Shown piece by piece: positions 19,243 to 27,023 of a stretch of 64,000 bases of DNA (position 1 is the stretch's first letter; each line of letters starts with the position of its first letter). The notes beneath the pieces are model-generated. The model did not search any database, was not told the origin of the DNA, and worked only from the letters and a program-made list of their open reading frames with translations. Origin of the DNA: Zeimonas sp964538505 (GTDB lineage: Bacteria; Pseudomonadota; Gammaproteobacteria; Burkholderiales; Burkholderiaceae_E); the NCBI GenBank assembly GCA_964538505.1, contig CAZIDY010000001.1:292444-356443 (forward strand). Direction: 5' to 3'. Made by a program: the position numbers and the translations under genes.

Positions 19243-22200
19243 ATGCGCATCTCCGACGTCTGCATCCGGCGGCCCGTCTTCGCCACGGTGCTGTCGCTGA
19301 TCATCCTGCTGCTCGGACTCGTCTCGTATTCGCGGCTGCAGGTGCGCGAGTACCCGAAGATCGACGAGCCGACCGTCACCGTGTCGACGAGCTATCTCGG
19401 TGCTTCGGCGGACATCGTCGAGTCGCAGGTCACCAGGCCGCTCGAGGACTCGATCGCCGGCATCGAGGGCGTCGACGTGCTCACGTCGATCTCGCGGCCC
19501 GAGCGCAGCCAGATCACCGTGCGCTTTCGCCTCGAGCGCGACCCCGACGGCGCCGCCGCCGACGTGCGCGACCGGGTGGCGCGCGTGCGATCGAAGCTGC
19601 CCGACACGATCGACGAGCCGGTGATCGCGAAGGTGGAGGCCGACGCGAACCCGATCATCTGGCTGGCGTTCTCGAGCGTGTCCCTGTCGCCGCTCGAGGT
19701 CTCCGATATCGCGAACCGCCTCGTCAAGCCGCGCCTGCAGACGCTGCCGGGCGCGGCCGACGTGCGCATCTTCGGCGAGCGCAAGTTCGCGATGCGCGTC
19801 TGGCTCGATCCCGATCGCCTGGCCGGCTTTTCGCTCACGCCGGGCGATGTCGAGAGCGCGCTGCGCCGGCAGAACGTCGAGCTGCCATCGGGGCGCATCG
19901 AGAGCCGGCAGCGCGAGTTCACCGTCGTCTCGCAATCGGATCTGCAGCGCGTTCAGGAGTTCGAGGACGTCGTCGTGCGCAGCGTGAACGGCTACGCCGT
20001 GCGCATCCGCGACATCGGCCGCGTGACGCTCGCGCCGCAGGACGAACGCAGCATCGTGCGCTTCAACGGGCGCGACGCGATCTCGCTCGGGCTGATCAAG
20101 CAGGCCACGGCCAACCCGCTGACGCTCGCGCAGGCGCTGAAGGAGGAGCTGCCGAAGCTGCGCGCCGAGCTACCCGAGGGGCTGAGCGTCGAGATCGCCA
20201 ACGACAACACGCTGTTCATCGAGCGCTCGATCGAGTCGGTGTATGTGACGATCCTCGAGGCGATCGTGCTCGTCGCGGCGGTGATCTTCCTGTTCCTCGG
20301 CACGGTGCGCGCGAGCTTCATTCCGCTCGTCACGATCCCGGTCTGCCTGATCGGCGTCAGCACACTGATGCTCGCCGCCGGCTTCTCGATCAACACGCTG
20401 ACGCTGCTCGCGCTGGTGCTGGCGATCGGGCTGGTCGTCGACGACTCGATCGTGGTGCTCGAGAACGTCTACCGGCACATCGAGGAAGGAATGGAGCCGG
20501 TGCAGGCGTCGTTCCGCGGCGCGAGCGAGGTCGGCTTCGCGGTGGTGGCGATGACGCTGACGCTCGCCGCGGTGTATGCGCCGGTCGCGTTCACCACCGG
20601 GCGCACGGGGCGTCTGTTCATCGAGTTCGCGCTCACGCTCGCGGGCGCCGTGCTCGTCTCCGGCTTCCTTGCGCTCACGCTGACGCCGATGCTCTGTTCG
20701 CGGATGCTGCGACACGACCCGAGCCCGGGGCGGCTGCTGCGCGCGATCGACCACGTGCTCGGCGCACTCGCCCGCGGCTACGAGCGCGCGTTGCGCGCGA
20801 CGCTGCGCGTGCGCTGGCTGGTCGTGTTGCTCGGCGTGATGGTGGCCGGCGCGAGCGTCTGGCTGTTCCAGACGACGAAACGCGAACTCGCGCCGGTCGA
20901 AGACCGAGCGACGATCGTCGCGCTCTTCAACGGGCCCGACGGCGCGTCGATCGATTACACCGATCGCTACGCACGACGCATCGAGACGGCGTCGCTGTCG
21001 ATCCGCGAGGCCGATCGCGTCTTCGTCGTGTCGGGCAGCCCCACGGTGACGCAGGGAATCGCGTTCATGCGCGTCGTCGACTGGGCCGAGCGCGACCGCA
21101 AGGTCCTCGAGATCCTCGACGAATTCCAGCCGCAGTTGCGCGAGATTCCCGGCGTGCAGGCATTCGCCGTGGCGCCGGCCTCGCTCGGCCAGTCGCCGCG
21201 CGAACGCCCGCTCAACGTCGTCGTGCTCAGCTCCGATTCATACGAGGCGATCGAGGCGACGCTCGAGCCGATGATGCGCGCGCTTCACAACGACCCGCGT
21301 TTCCAGGGCGTCGACACCGATCTGCGGCTGAACAAGCCCGAGCTGAAGGTGCAGATCGATCGCGATCGTGCCGCCGACGCCGGCGTCGATGTCGACGCCA
21401 TCGGCCGTGCGCTGGAAACCGCGCTCGGCGGCCGGCAGGTCACGCGCTTCAAGCGACAGGGCGAGCAGTACGACGTGATCGTGCAGTTCGCCGCCGCCGA
21501 CCGCAGCACGCCGCAGGACATCTCGAAGATCTTCGTGCGCGGCCGCAACGACACGATGGTTCCGCTGTCGAGTCTCGTTCGCGTGAGCGAGGGCGTCACT
21601 GCGCGCGAGCTGAACCACTTCGGGCAGCGGCGCGCGGTGACGATCACGGCGAACCTCGCGCCGGGCGCCTCGCTCGGCGAGGCGGTCGACGTCGTCGAGT
21701 CGCTCGCGCGCGAGCACCTGGGCCTGGGCTACGCGCTCGACTACAACGGCCAGACGCGCGAGTTCAAGCAGTCGTCGGCGACGCTCCTGATAACCTTCGC
21801 GCTCGCGCTGTGCTTCATCTACCTCGTGCTCGCGGCGCAGTTCGAGAGCTTCGTCGACCCGCTGATCATCATGTTCACCGTTCCGCTGTCGATCACCGGC
21901 GCGCTGGTGCTGCTGCGCTGGGGTGGCGGCACGATGAACGTCTACAGCCAGATCGGGTTGATCACGCTGGTCGGGCTGATCACCAAGCACGGGATCCTGA
22001 TCGTCGAGTTCGCCAACCAGATGCGCGACCGTGGCGTCGCGCTCGTGCCGGCGACGATCGAGGCTGCGCGCCTGCGGCTGCGGCCGATCCTGATGACCAC
22101 TGGGGCAATGGTGCTCGGTGCCGTCCCGCTCGCATTCGCCTCCGGCGCCGGAGCCGAGAGCCGCATGCAGATCGGCCTGATCATCGTCGGCGGAATGACC

Positions 22201-22350
22201 TTCGGCACCCTGCTTACGCTGTTCGTGCTGCCGACGATCTACACGCTGGTATCGCGGCCGCGTCACGTGCTGCCCGAGCAGGTCGAGCCATCCTCGGGCG
22301 GATCGGGCCTGCCGCTGGGCAGCGAGCACGGCGCGTCCGCGCGCCGCTAG
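19243..22350 (+). CDS. RND efflux pump, inner-membrane transporter (HAE1/AcrB family)
   Basis: 1035-residue proton-driven efflux pump. The N-terminus MRISDVCIRRPVFATVLSLIILLLG is typical. The proton-relay Asp pair is present in GLVVDDSIVVLENVYRHIEEG (AcrB D407/D408). Two periplasmic domains, and the second transmembrane block with FVDPLIIMFTVPLSITGAL and TTGAMVLGAVPLAFASGAGAESR. The length equals AcrB-type pumps. Co-transcribed with the adaptor upstream. Substrate not predictable; subgroup resembles MdtB/VexF-like multidrug pumps. Its stop is 14 bp before dnaQ. Confidence 0.94.
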   Translation: MRISDVCIRRPVFATVLSLIILLLGLVSYSRLQVREYPKIDEPTVTVSTSYLGASADIVESQVTRPLEDSIAGIEGVDVLTSISRPERSQITVRFRLERDPDGAAADVRDRVARVRSKLPDTIDEPVIAKVEADANPIIWLAFSSVSLSPLEVSDIANRLVKPRLQTLPGAADVRIFGERKFAMRVWLDPDRLAGFSLTPGDVESALRRQNVELPSGRIESRQREFTVVSQSDLQRVQEFEDVVVRSVNGYAVRIRDIGRVTLAPQDERSIVRFNGRDAISLGLIKQATANPLTLAQALKEELPKLRAELPEGLSVEIANDNTLFIERSIESVYVTILEAIVLVAAVIFLFLGTVRASFIPLVTIPVCLIGVSTLMLAAGFSINTLTLLALVLAIGLVVDDSIVVLENVYRHIEEGMEPVQASFRGASEVGFAVVAMTLTLAAVYAPVAFTTGRTGRLFIEFALTLAGAVLVSGFLALTLTPMLCSRMLRHDPSPGRLLRAIDHVLGALARGYERALRATLRVRWLVVLLGVMVAGASVWLFQTTKRELAPVEDRATIVALFNGPDGASIDYTDRYARRIETASLSIREADRVFVVSGSPTVTQGIAFMRVVDWAERDRKVLEILDEFQPQLREIPGVQAFAVAPASLGQSPRERPLNVVVLSSDSYEAIEATLEPMMRALHNDPRFQGVDTDLRLNKPELKVQIDRDRAADAGVDVDAIGRALETALGGRQVTRFKRQGEQYDVIVQFAAADRSTPQDISKIFVRGRNDTMVPLSSLVRVSEGVTARELNHFGQRRAVTITANLAPGASLGEAVDVVESLAREHLGLGYALDYNGQTREFKQSSATLLITFALALCFIYLVLAAQFESFVDPLIIMFTVPLSITGALVLLRWGGGTMNVYSQIGLITLVGLITKHGILIVEFANQMRDRGVALVPATIEAARLRLRPILMTTGAMVLGAVPLAFASGAGAESRMQIGLIIVGGMTFGTLLTLFVLPTIYTLVSRPRHVLPEQVEPSSGGSGLPLGSEHGASARR

Positions 22351-22364
22351 TTTTCCTTTTCGCA

Positions 22365-23129
22365 ATGAGACAGATCGTCCTGGACACGGAGACCACCGGC
22401 CTTTCGGCTGACGATGGTCATCGCATCATCGAGATCGGCTGCATCGAGATCGTCGACCGGCGGCTCACCGGCCGCTCGCTGCACCTGTACCTGAACCCGG
22501 AACGCGACATCGACGAAGGCGCGCTCGCGGTGCACGGACTCACCCGCGAGCGGCTGCAGGACGAACCGCGTTTCGCCGATGTCGCCGATCGTTTCCTCGC
22601 CTTCGTGCGCGATGCCGAGATCCTGATCCACAACGCACCCTTCGACCTCGCATTCCTCGATGCCGAGCTCGGGCGGCTGCGGCAGCCGCCGTTTCGCAGC
22701 TTCGGAACGAGCATCGTCGATACGCTGGCGATGGCGCGCGAACTGCACCCGGGGCGGCGCAACTCGCTCGATTCGCTGTGCGAGCGCTACGGCGTGTCGA
22801 ACGCGCATCGCAAGCTGCACGGTGCGCTGCTCGACGCCGAACTGCTCGCCGATGTCTACCTCGCGATGACGCGTGGCCAGGACAGCCTCGAGATCGCGAT
22901 CGGCGCCTCCTTCGAAGCCCTCGATGCGCTCGGCGAATCCGTGCAATGGCCTCCGGCCGGCCTCGTCGTGCTCGCGGCAAGCGACACCGAGCTGTTGGCG
23001 CACCGCGAGCTGCTTGCGTCGATCGAGGCGCAGATCCGCAAGCCTGCGCTGTGGAGCGTGCTCGACTCCGTGCTCGCCGTTCCCCCGCCGGAGACGCCGG
23101 CGAATTCGACTACACTTGTGGCCGAATGA
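22365..23129 (+). CDS. dnaQ: DNA polymerase III epsilon subunit (proofreading exonuclease)
   Basis: 3'-5' exonuclease of the replicative polymerase. 254 residues. ExoI motif IVLDTETTGL (D7, E9), ExoII NAPFDLAFLDAEL, ExoIIIe HRKLHGALLDAELLADVYL. The ATG at 22365 starts directly with MRQIVLDTETTG; the longer frame upstream overlaps the RND pump gene and is rejected. The stop overlaps the ATG of the next gene (ATGA). Confidence 0.95.
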   Translation: MRQIVLDTETTGLSADDGHRIIEIGCIEIVDRRLTGRSLHLYLNPERDIDEGALAVHGLTRERLQDEPRFADVADRFLAFVRDAEILIHNAPFDLAFLDAELGRLRQPPFRSFGTSIVDTLAMARELHPGRRNSLDSLCERYGVSNAHRKLHGALLDAELLADVYLAMTRGQDSLEIAIGASFEALDALGESVQWPPAGLVVLAASDTELLAHRELLASIEAQIRKPALWSVLDSVLAVPPPETPANSTTLVAE

Positions 23130-24343
23130 CCAAGTCCAGCATGAAAGAACATCGCCCCGCGCGATCGCGTGACCGCAAGAGCCACCTGTCGCCGGATGCC
23201 GAGCGACTGGTGTCGGCCGCGCTCGGCCTGGCGAACTCCGGCAGTCGCCTCGAAGACCGCTACTGGGAAGCGCAGCTCGCCACGCGCATCGTACGCATGC
23301 TCGACGGCGGACACGTGCAGGGTGCGCACGATGCGCTCGACCGGCTGAACCAGACCGACGGCGAAGCCTACGGTGCGCTCGTCGAGGCGGTCGAGGAAGC
23401 CGCCGAGACGGTCACGATCGAGGTCGAAGGCCAGCGCTGGGAAGCACTGCTCGTGCTTGCGCCGCTCGTCGTGTGGACGCGCTTTCGCATTCCGTCGGGG
23501 TCGATCGTCGCCGCGGCGGCCGAGACACTCGCCACGCACTGGCGCGCGCACACGCTCGCACGTTCGGTCCGGTTCCAGATGCTGCCGTACCTGTTCAGCA
23601 TCGACCAGCTTCCCGACGAATATGCCGAGCTGCGCCGTCTCGCGCGGCGCATCGGACAGGCGGCGATCTCCGGCAGCACGGCGCGTGTCGATCTGAAGTC
23701 GCTGCCCGAAACCGCCGACATGCTCGCCGACACGCGCTTCCTGCTCGGCGTCGTCGCTGCGCCCGAAGGAGCACCGGTGTTTCGCTGGCAGGAGTCCGAG
23801 GCCGGCGATCATGCGGGTCGCGTTCCCTGCCTCGAAGCATGGATCGCGCAGGCGCGCCCGACGATCGAGCCGCTGCTTCCGGGCTGTGGTTTCGAATGCC
23901 TGCTGCCTGACGCCTATCACATCAACCTGCGCGAATCCGACCGGCGCGTGCGCCCGTACTCGATCCGCGCCGCGGTTCATTACCTCACGCACGCGCTCGA
24001 CCTCGAGCCCTCCGACATCAAGGCTACCGTCGCCGGTTTCGGCCACGAGCGACTCGACGAATACCGGATCGGCCTGAGTATCCGCGACGAAGACGAAGTC
24101 GCGCACGGCATCGTCTGGCCCTTGCTCGGCGCGGAGTCCGACCAGGACGACCCGCCGCCGATCGAGCAGATCCGCGAAGTGCTGCGCGAGGTCGGCGTCG
24201 CCGAAGTGCGGCTGTGGCGCGACCTCAGCGAGCCCGAGTTCTGCGACGACTGCGGCGTTCCGCTGTACCCGAACGGCAAGGGCGAGATCGTTCACGCCGA
24301 GATGCCGGGGGATGTGGAGCCGGAGTCGACGCACTTTCATTGA
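23126..24343 (+). CDS. DUF2863 family protein
   Basis: 405-residue protein that I recognise as the DUF2863 family, known mainly from betaproteobacteria; function unknown. It begins MTKSSMKEHRPARSRDRKSHLSPDAERLV, of which the basic first 20 residues look disordered. The body is acidic, with no signal peptide or membrane segment, so cytoplasmic. The C-terminus has a CxxC pair (EFCDDCGVPLYPNGKGEIVHAEM) resembling a zinc ribbon half, preceded by REVLREVGVAEVRLWRDL. Translationally coupled to dnaQ through ATGA. Confidence 0.75.
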   Translation: MTKSSMKEHRPARSRDRKSHLSPDAERLVSAALGLANSGSRLEDRYWEAQLATRIVRMLDGGHVQGAHDALDRLNQTDGEAYGALVEAVEEAAETVTIEVEGQRWEALLVLAPLVVWTRFRIPSGSIVAAAAETLATHWRAHTLARSVRFQMLPYLFSIDQLPDEYAELRRLARRIGQAAISGSTARVDLKSLPETADMLADTRFLLGVVAAPEGAPVFRWQESEAGDHAGRVPCLEAWIAQARPTIEPLLPGCGFECLLPDAYHINLRESDRRVRPYSIRAAVHYLTHALDLEPSDIKATVAGFGHERLDEYRIGLSIRDEDEVAHGIVWPLLGAESDQDDPPPIEQIREVLREVGVAEVRLWRDLSEPEFCDDCGVPLYPNGKGEIVHAEMPGDVEPESTHFH

Positions 24344-24347
24344 TTGG

Positions 24348-24379
24348 GGAGGAGAAGGGGGAAGGGAGAAGAGGAAAAC
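24348..24379 (+). repeat. polypurine tract following a stop codon (copy 1)
   Basis: A 32-base purine-rich run beginning GGAGGAGAAGGGGGAAGGGA, nearly identical to 45122-45154 and related to 59691-59725. It starts 4 bases after the DUF2863 stop codon. Role unknown. Confidence 0.6.
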
Positions 24380-24466
24380 CAGCGCGAGCGGGCGGCTCGT
24401 ATGCGGGCCAACGTCAGAAGGCTCGAAAATCGGCACTTCTGTCCTGCGTCAGGGCTTGCATCAGCG

Positions 24467-24582
24467 GAAAGTGCCGGAACACGAGCATTTCGGCGCGCGA
24501 TAGAAGTCGCTTCGCCGAAAAGTGCCGGAATGCGGGCATTTCGGCGAGCGATGGAATTTGCGTCGCCGAAAGCGCCGGGTAA
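24467..24582. repeat. tandem hairpin-forming repeat, about 51-bp period
   Basis: Two full and one partial imperfect copies: the core gtgccgg recurs at 24471 and 24522 and as gcgccgg at 24572 (periods 51 and 50). Each unit can fold: GCCGAAA pairs with TTTCGGC and TGCC with GGCA (for example 24514-24546). It lies between the convergent DUF2863 and thioredoxin genes, so it may act as a bidirectional terminator or be a REP/BIME-like element. One reading frame through it gives a repeated peptide, but it has no start signal of note and I do not call it a gene. Confidence 0.65.
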
Positions 24583-24589
24583 GCGTCGG

Positions 24590-25156
24590 CTACGGCTCTC
24601 GCGCGCGTTCGAGCGCGCTCGTGATCCTGCGATCGAGATACGCGCCATAGAAGTCGGGCGAGTTGTAGCCGATGAGTCGTTCCGCGACCTCCTCTGCGTC
24701 GTTGGCGAGGAAGACGACGGTCGGTGCGATCCGGATACCGAAGGATTTGGCGAGCGCGGCGGGTGATGGAGCGTCCTTCGCCGAAGGCGTGACGCGCGTG
24801 GCGTCTGCCTGCATGTTCGGATTGGCTCTTGCACCCGCACCCGCATCTGCAAAAGCCCGTTCGTCGCCAATGCCGTATTCCACGACGCGCACGCCCGGGA
24901 TCTCGCTTTCGAGATGCCGCAGATAGTTGCGCCGCACGACTTCGCAATACGGGCAGCCGGGGAGCGAGAAGAGCGCGACGATGACGTCGGCATCGCCCGC
25001 GGCGAGCACGGCCTGCGGTGAGCGCGTGCCGTCGAGCGCGGGGGTTGCCGCGGCTGCCGGTGCGCCGAGCGCAAGTGCAACGAGCCCGAACAGCGCGGCA
25101 ACGAACCGTTTCGATATCGATCGGGGCACTCCGGCTTCCCTGATGCTTGACTGCAT
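24590..25156 (-). CDS. periplasmic thioredoxin-fold protein of the sox region (SoxS-like)
   Basis: 188 residues: Sec signal peptide (FVAALFGLVALALGAPAAAA) and a thioredoxin fold with C68-x2-C71 in LPGCPYCEVVRRNYLRHL, then SFGIRIAPTVVFLAND with the cis-Pro. Periplasmic thiol-disulfide exchange is the expected activity. It is divergent from the soxR-like gene and shares the operator region; SoxS/SoxW thioredoxins in Paracoccus keep the SoxYZ carrier active. Assignment to SoxS is by motif and context, not by alignment. The start codon lies inside one candidate operator palindrome, so it is probably repressed by the neighbouring ArsR-type regulator. Confidence 0.8.
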   Translation of the reverse strand: MQSSIREAGVPRSISKRFVAALFGLVALALGAPAAAATPALDGTRSPQAVLAAGDADVIVALFSLPGCPYCEVVRRNYLRHLESEIPGVRVVEYGIGDERAFADAGAGARANPNMQADATRVTPSAKDAPSPAALAKSFGIRIAPTVVFLANDAEEVAERLIGYNSPDFYGAYLDRRITSALERAREP

Positions 25157-25178
25157 GACTATGCGCTCATATAGTCAT
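25155..25178. promoter_or_regulatory. candidate SoxR operator 1
   Basis: Perfect 8-bp inverted repeat ATGACTAT-N8-ATAGTCAT between the divergent thioredoxin and soxR-like genes, overlapping the thioredoxin start codon. AT-rich inverted repeats of this kind are typical ArsR-family binding sites. Confidence 0.65.
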
Positions 25179-25204
25179 TCTATCAAGCCGAGGCGCCGAT
25201 AGAA
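25178..25204. promoter_or_regulatory. candidate SoxR operator 2
   Basis: Second inverted repeat TTCTATC-N13-GATAGAA, directly after operator 1 and 32 bp before the soxR-like start. It shares the CTAT/ATAG core with operator 1. Confidence 0.5.
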
Positions 25205-25236
25205 CGAACAGAGCGCCCGGACTTCGAGGAGATGCC

Positions 25237-25614
25237 ATGGACGCTTTGGGCCAGGTTTTCGAGGCAGTGTCGAATTATTTCGCGCTGCTGTCCGAGCCGA
25301 CGCGCCTGCGCATCCTGCATTCGATCTGCCGTGACGAGAAGAGCGTCTCGCAGATCGTTGCCGAGACCGGTGCCACACAGACGAACGTCTCGCGTCATCT
25401 GAGCACGCTGTACCGGGCCGGGGCGCTGAGCCGGCGCAAGGACGGCAACTTCACCTATTACGGCGTACGGGACAGCGCGCTCGTCGAGATCTGCCGCACG
25501 GTCTGCACGCATATTGCCGCGCGCGACGACGAGCGCTCCGAAGCGCGCTCCGGGATGCGGCAGCTCGCCGAGGAATGGCCTGCGCGTTTCGAGACGACCG
25601 AGGAGTTCCGATGA
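25237..25614 (+). CDS. soxR: ArsR-family repressor of sox genes (SoxR)
   Basis: 125-residue winged-helix regulator. Recognition helix region ATQTNVSRHLSTLYRAGALSRRKDGNFTYYGV, preceded by LLSEPTRLRILHSI. Cysteines at C31, C86 and C90 are placed like the two reactive Cys of the persulfide sensors SqrR/BigR (one early, one in the last helix), so sensing of sulfane sulfur is likely. It heads the soxC-onward operon: ribosome site gaggaga, and its stop overlaps the soxC start (ATGA). Expected to bind the palindromes just upstream and control both divergent transcripts. Confidence 0.85.
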   Translation: MDALGQVFEAVSNYFALLSEPTRLRILHSICRDEKSVSQIVAETGATQTNVSRHLSTLYRAGALSRRKDGNFTYYGVRDSALVEICRTVCTHIAARDDERSEARSGMRQLAEEWPARFETTEEFR

Positions 25615-27023
25615 ACGATCGCTTCGAGCCCCGAAGCGCGCGCGGGGAGGGTGCCTCCACCCGCATGGCCGGCCGCATCCGCCCGGCGCCCGAGAACAGC
25701 CTGTCGGCCGAGGAGCTCGACCGCGCGCGTCGTGCGCGGCGCAGCTTCATGGGCAAGGCGCTCGCGATGGGTGCCGGCGCGGGAGCTGCCGCGAGGGCCG
25801 CCGCGGGCTCCACGAGCAACGGATCGACGCCGCGCGAGGCACCGGGAATCGATGGCCCCGGCGACAAGGCGATTCTCGAGATCCCGCCGCACACGACGGG
25901 GCTCGGGCAGCCGGTTGCCGCACGCGGTTACGGCGTTCCGTCGCAATGGGAGCGCAACCTGCAGCGTCGCGAAAGCCCGGGACTCACGCGCGTGTCGGCT
26001 TCGTCGGTGAGCTTCGCGCCGCTGCAGGGAATGTTCGGGATCATCACGCCGAACGGCCTGCATTTCGAGCGACATCACCAGGGCTGGTGGGACATCGATC
26101 CGAGCCTGCATCGCCTGATGGTGAACGGGCTCGTGCGCGAGGCGCGCGTCTTCACGATGGACGACCTGATGCGCCTTCCGTCGGTGTCACGCATCCACTT
26201 CATCGAGTGCGGTGCGAACACCGGGATGGAGTGGAGCAACACGGCGGTGCCCACCGTGCAGTACACGCACGGGATGCTGTCGTGTGCCGAGTTCACCGGC
26301 GTGCCGCTTGCAACGTTGCTCGACCTGTGCGGCTTCGACCGCCGGCAGGGCAAGTACGTGCTGGCCGAAGGCGCCGACGGCTCGTCGATGACGCGCACGA
26401 TCCCGATCGAGCGCGCGCTCGACGACGTGCTCGTCGCCTGGGGAATGAACGGCGAGATGCTGCGCCCGGAGAACGGCTATCCGCTGCGGCTCGTCGTTCC
26501 CGGCGTGCAGGGTGTGTCGTGGGTCAAGTACCTGCGGCGCATCGAGGTCGGCGACCAGCCCTGGTACACGAAGGACGAGACCGTCCACTACGTCGACCTG
26601 ATGCCCGACGGCCAGCACCGCCAGTTCACGTCGATCCAGGAAGTGAAGTCGGTCATCACGACGCCTTCTGGCGGACAGATGCTGCTCGACAAGGGCTACT
26701 ACAACGTCAGCGGACTCGCGTGGTCGGGACGCGGACGGATCAAGCGGGTCGACGTCTCCTTCGATGGCGGGCGCAACTGGCGTACCGCGCAGCTGGGCGG
26801 TCTCGTCCTGCCGAAGGCGCTCACGCGCTTCTCGATCGACTGGGTCTGGGACGGCTCGCCCGCCGTGCTGCAGAGCCGCGCGATCGACGAAACCGGACAC
26901 GTGCAGCCGAAGATCAACGAGCTGCGCGCGGTCCGCGGGACGCGCTCGATCTATCACAACAACGCGATCCAGTCGTGGCGAGTCGCCGACTCGGGTGAGG
27001 TGTTCAATGTCCAGGTCTGGTGA
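25611..27023 (+). CDS. soxC: sulfane dehydrogenase subunit SoxC (molybdopterin)
   Basis: 470-residue molybdenum subunit of SoxCD, which oxidises the sulfane sulfur bound to SoxY in the periplasm. Tat signal near residues 41-65 (RARRSFMGKALAMGAGAGAA). Sulfite oxidase fold: HHQGWWDIDPSLHRLMVNG, the Mo-ligand Cys in HFIECGANTGMEW, and the dimerisation domain (IKRVDVSFDGGRNWRTAQL). ATG at 25611 overlaps the soxR stop. Its end overlaps soxD by 17 bp. Confidence 0.95.
   Translation: MNDRFEPRSARGEGASTRMAGRIRPAPENSLSAEELDRARRARRSFMGKALAMGAGAGAAARAAAGSTSNGSTPREAPGIDGPGDKAILEIPPHTTGLGQPVAARGYGVPSQWERNLQRRESPGLTRVSASSVSFAPLQGMFGIITPNGLHFERHHQGWWDIDPSLHRLMVNGLVREARVFTMDDLMRLPSVSRIHFIECGANTGMEWSNTAVPTVQYTHGMLSCAEFTGVPLATLLDLCGFDRRQGKYVLAEGADGSSMTRTIPIERALDDVLVAWGMNGEMLRPENGYPLRLVVPGVQGVSWVKYLRRIEVGDQPWYTKDETVHYVDLMPDGQHRQFTSIQEVKSVITTPSGGQMLLDKGYYNVSGLAWSGRGRIKRVDVSFDGGRNWRTAQLGGLVLPKALTRFSIDWVWDGSPAVLQSRAIDETGHVQPKINELRAVRGTRSIYHNNAIQSWRVADSGEVFNVQVW

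Noticed and set aside
17509..19935. N-terminal extension of the cfa frame
   Set aside because: Runs antisense through rnhA, the adaptor and the pump; the ATG at 17508 has a strong ribosome site and the family N-terminus.
24467..24582. CRISPR array
   Set aside because: Only two full units, no conserved repeat with unique spacers, no cas genes in the window.
24344..24766. 140-residue protein encoded across the 51-bp repeat
   Set aside because: Overlaps the antisense thioredoxin gene, no clear ribosome site in context, basic low-complexity product.
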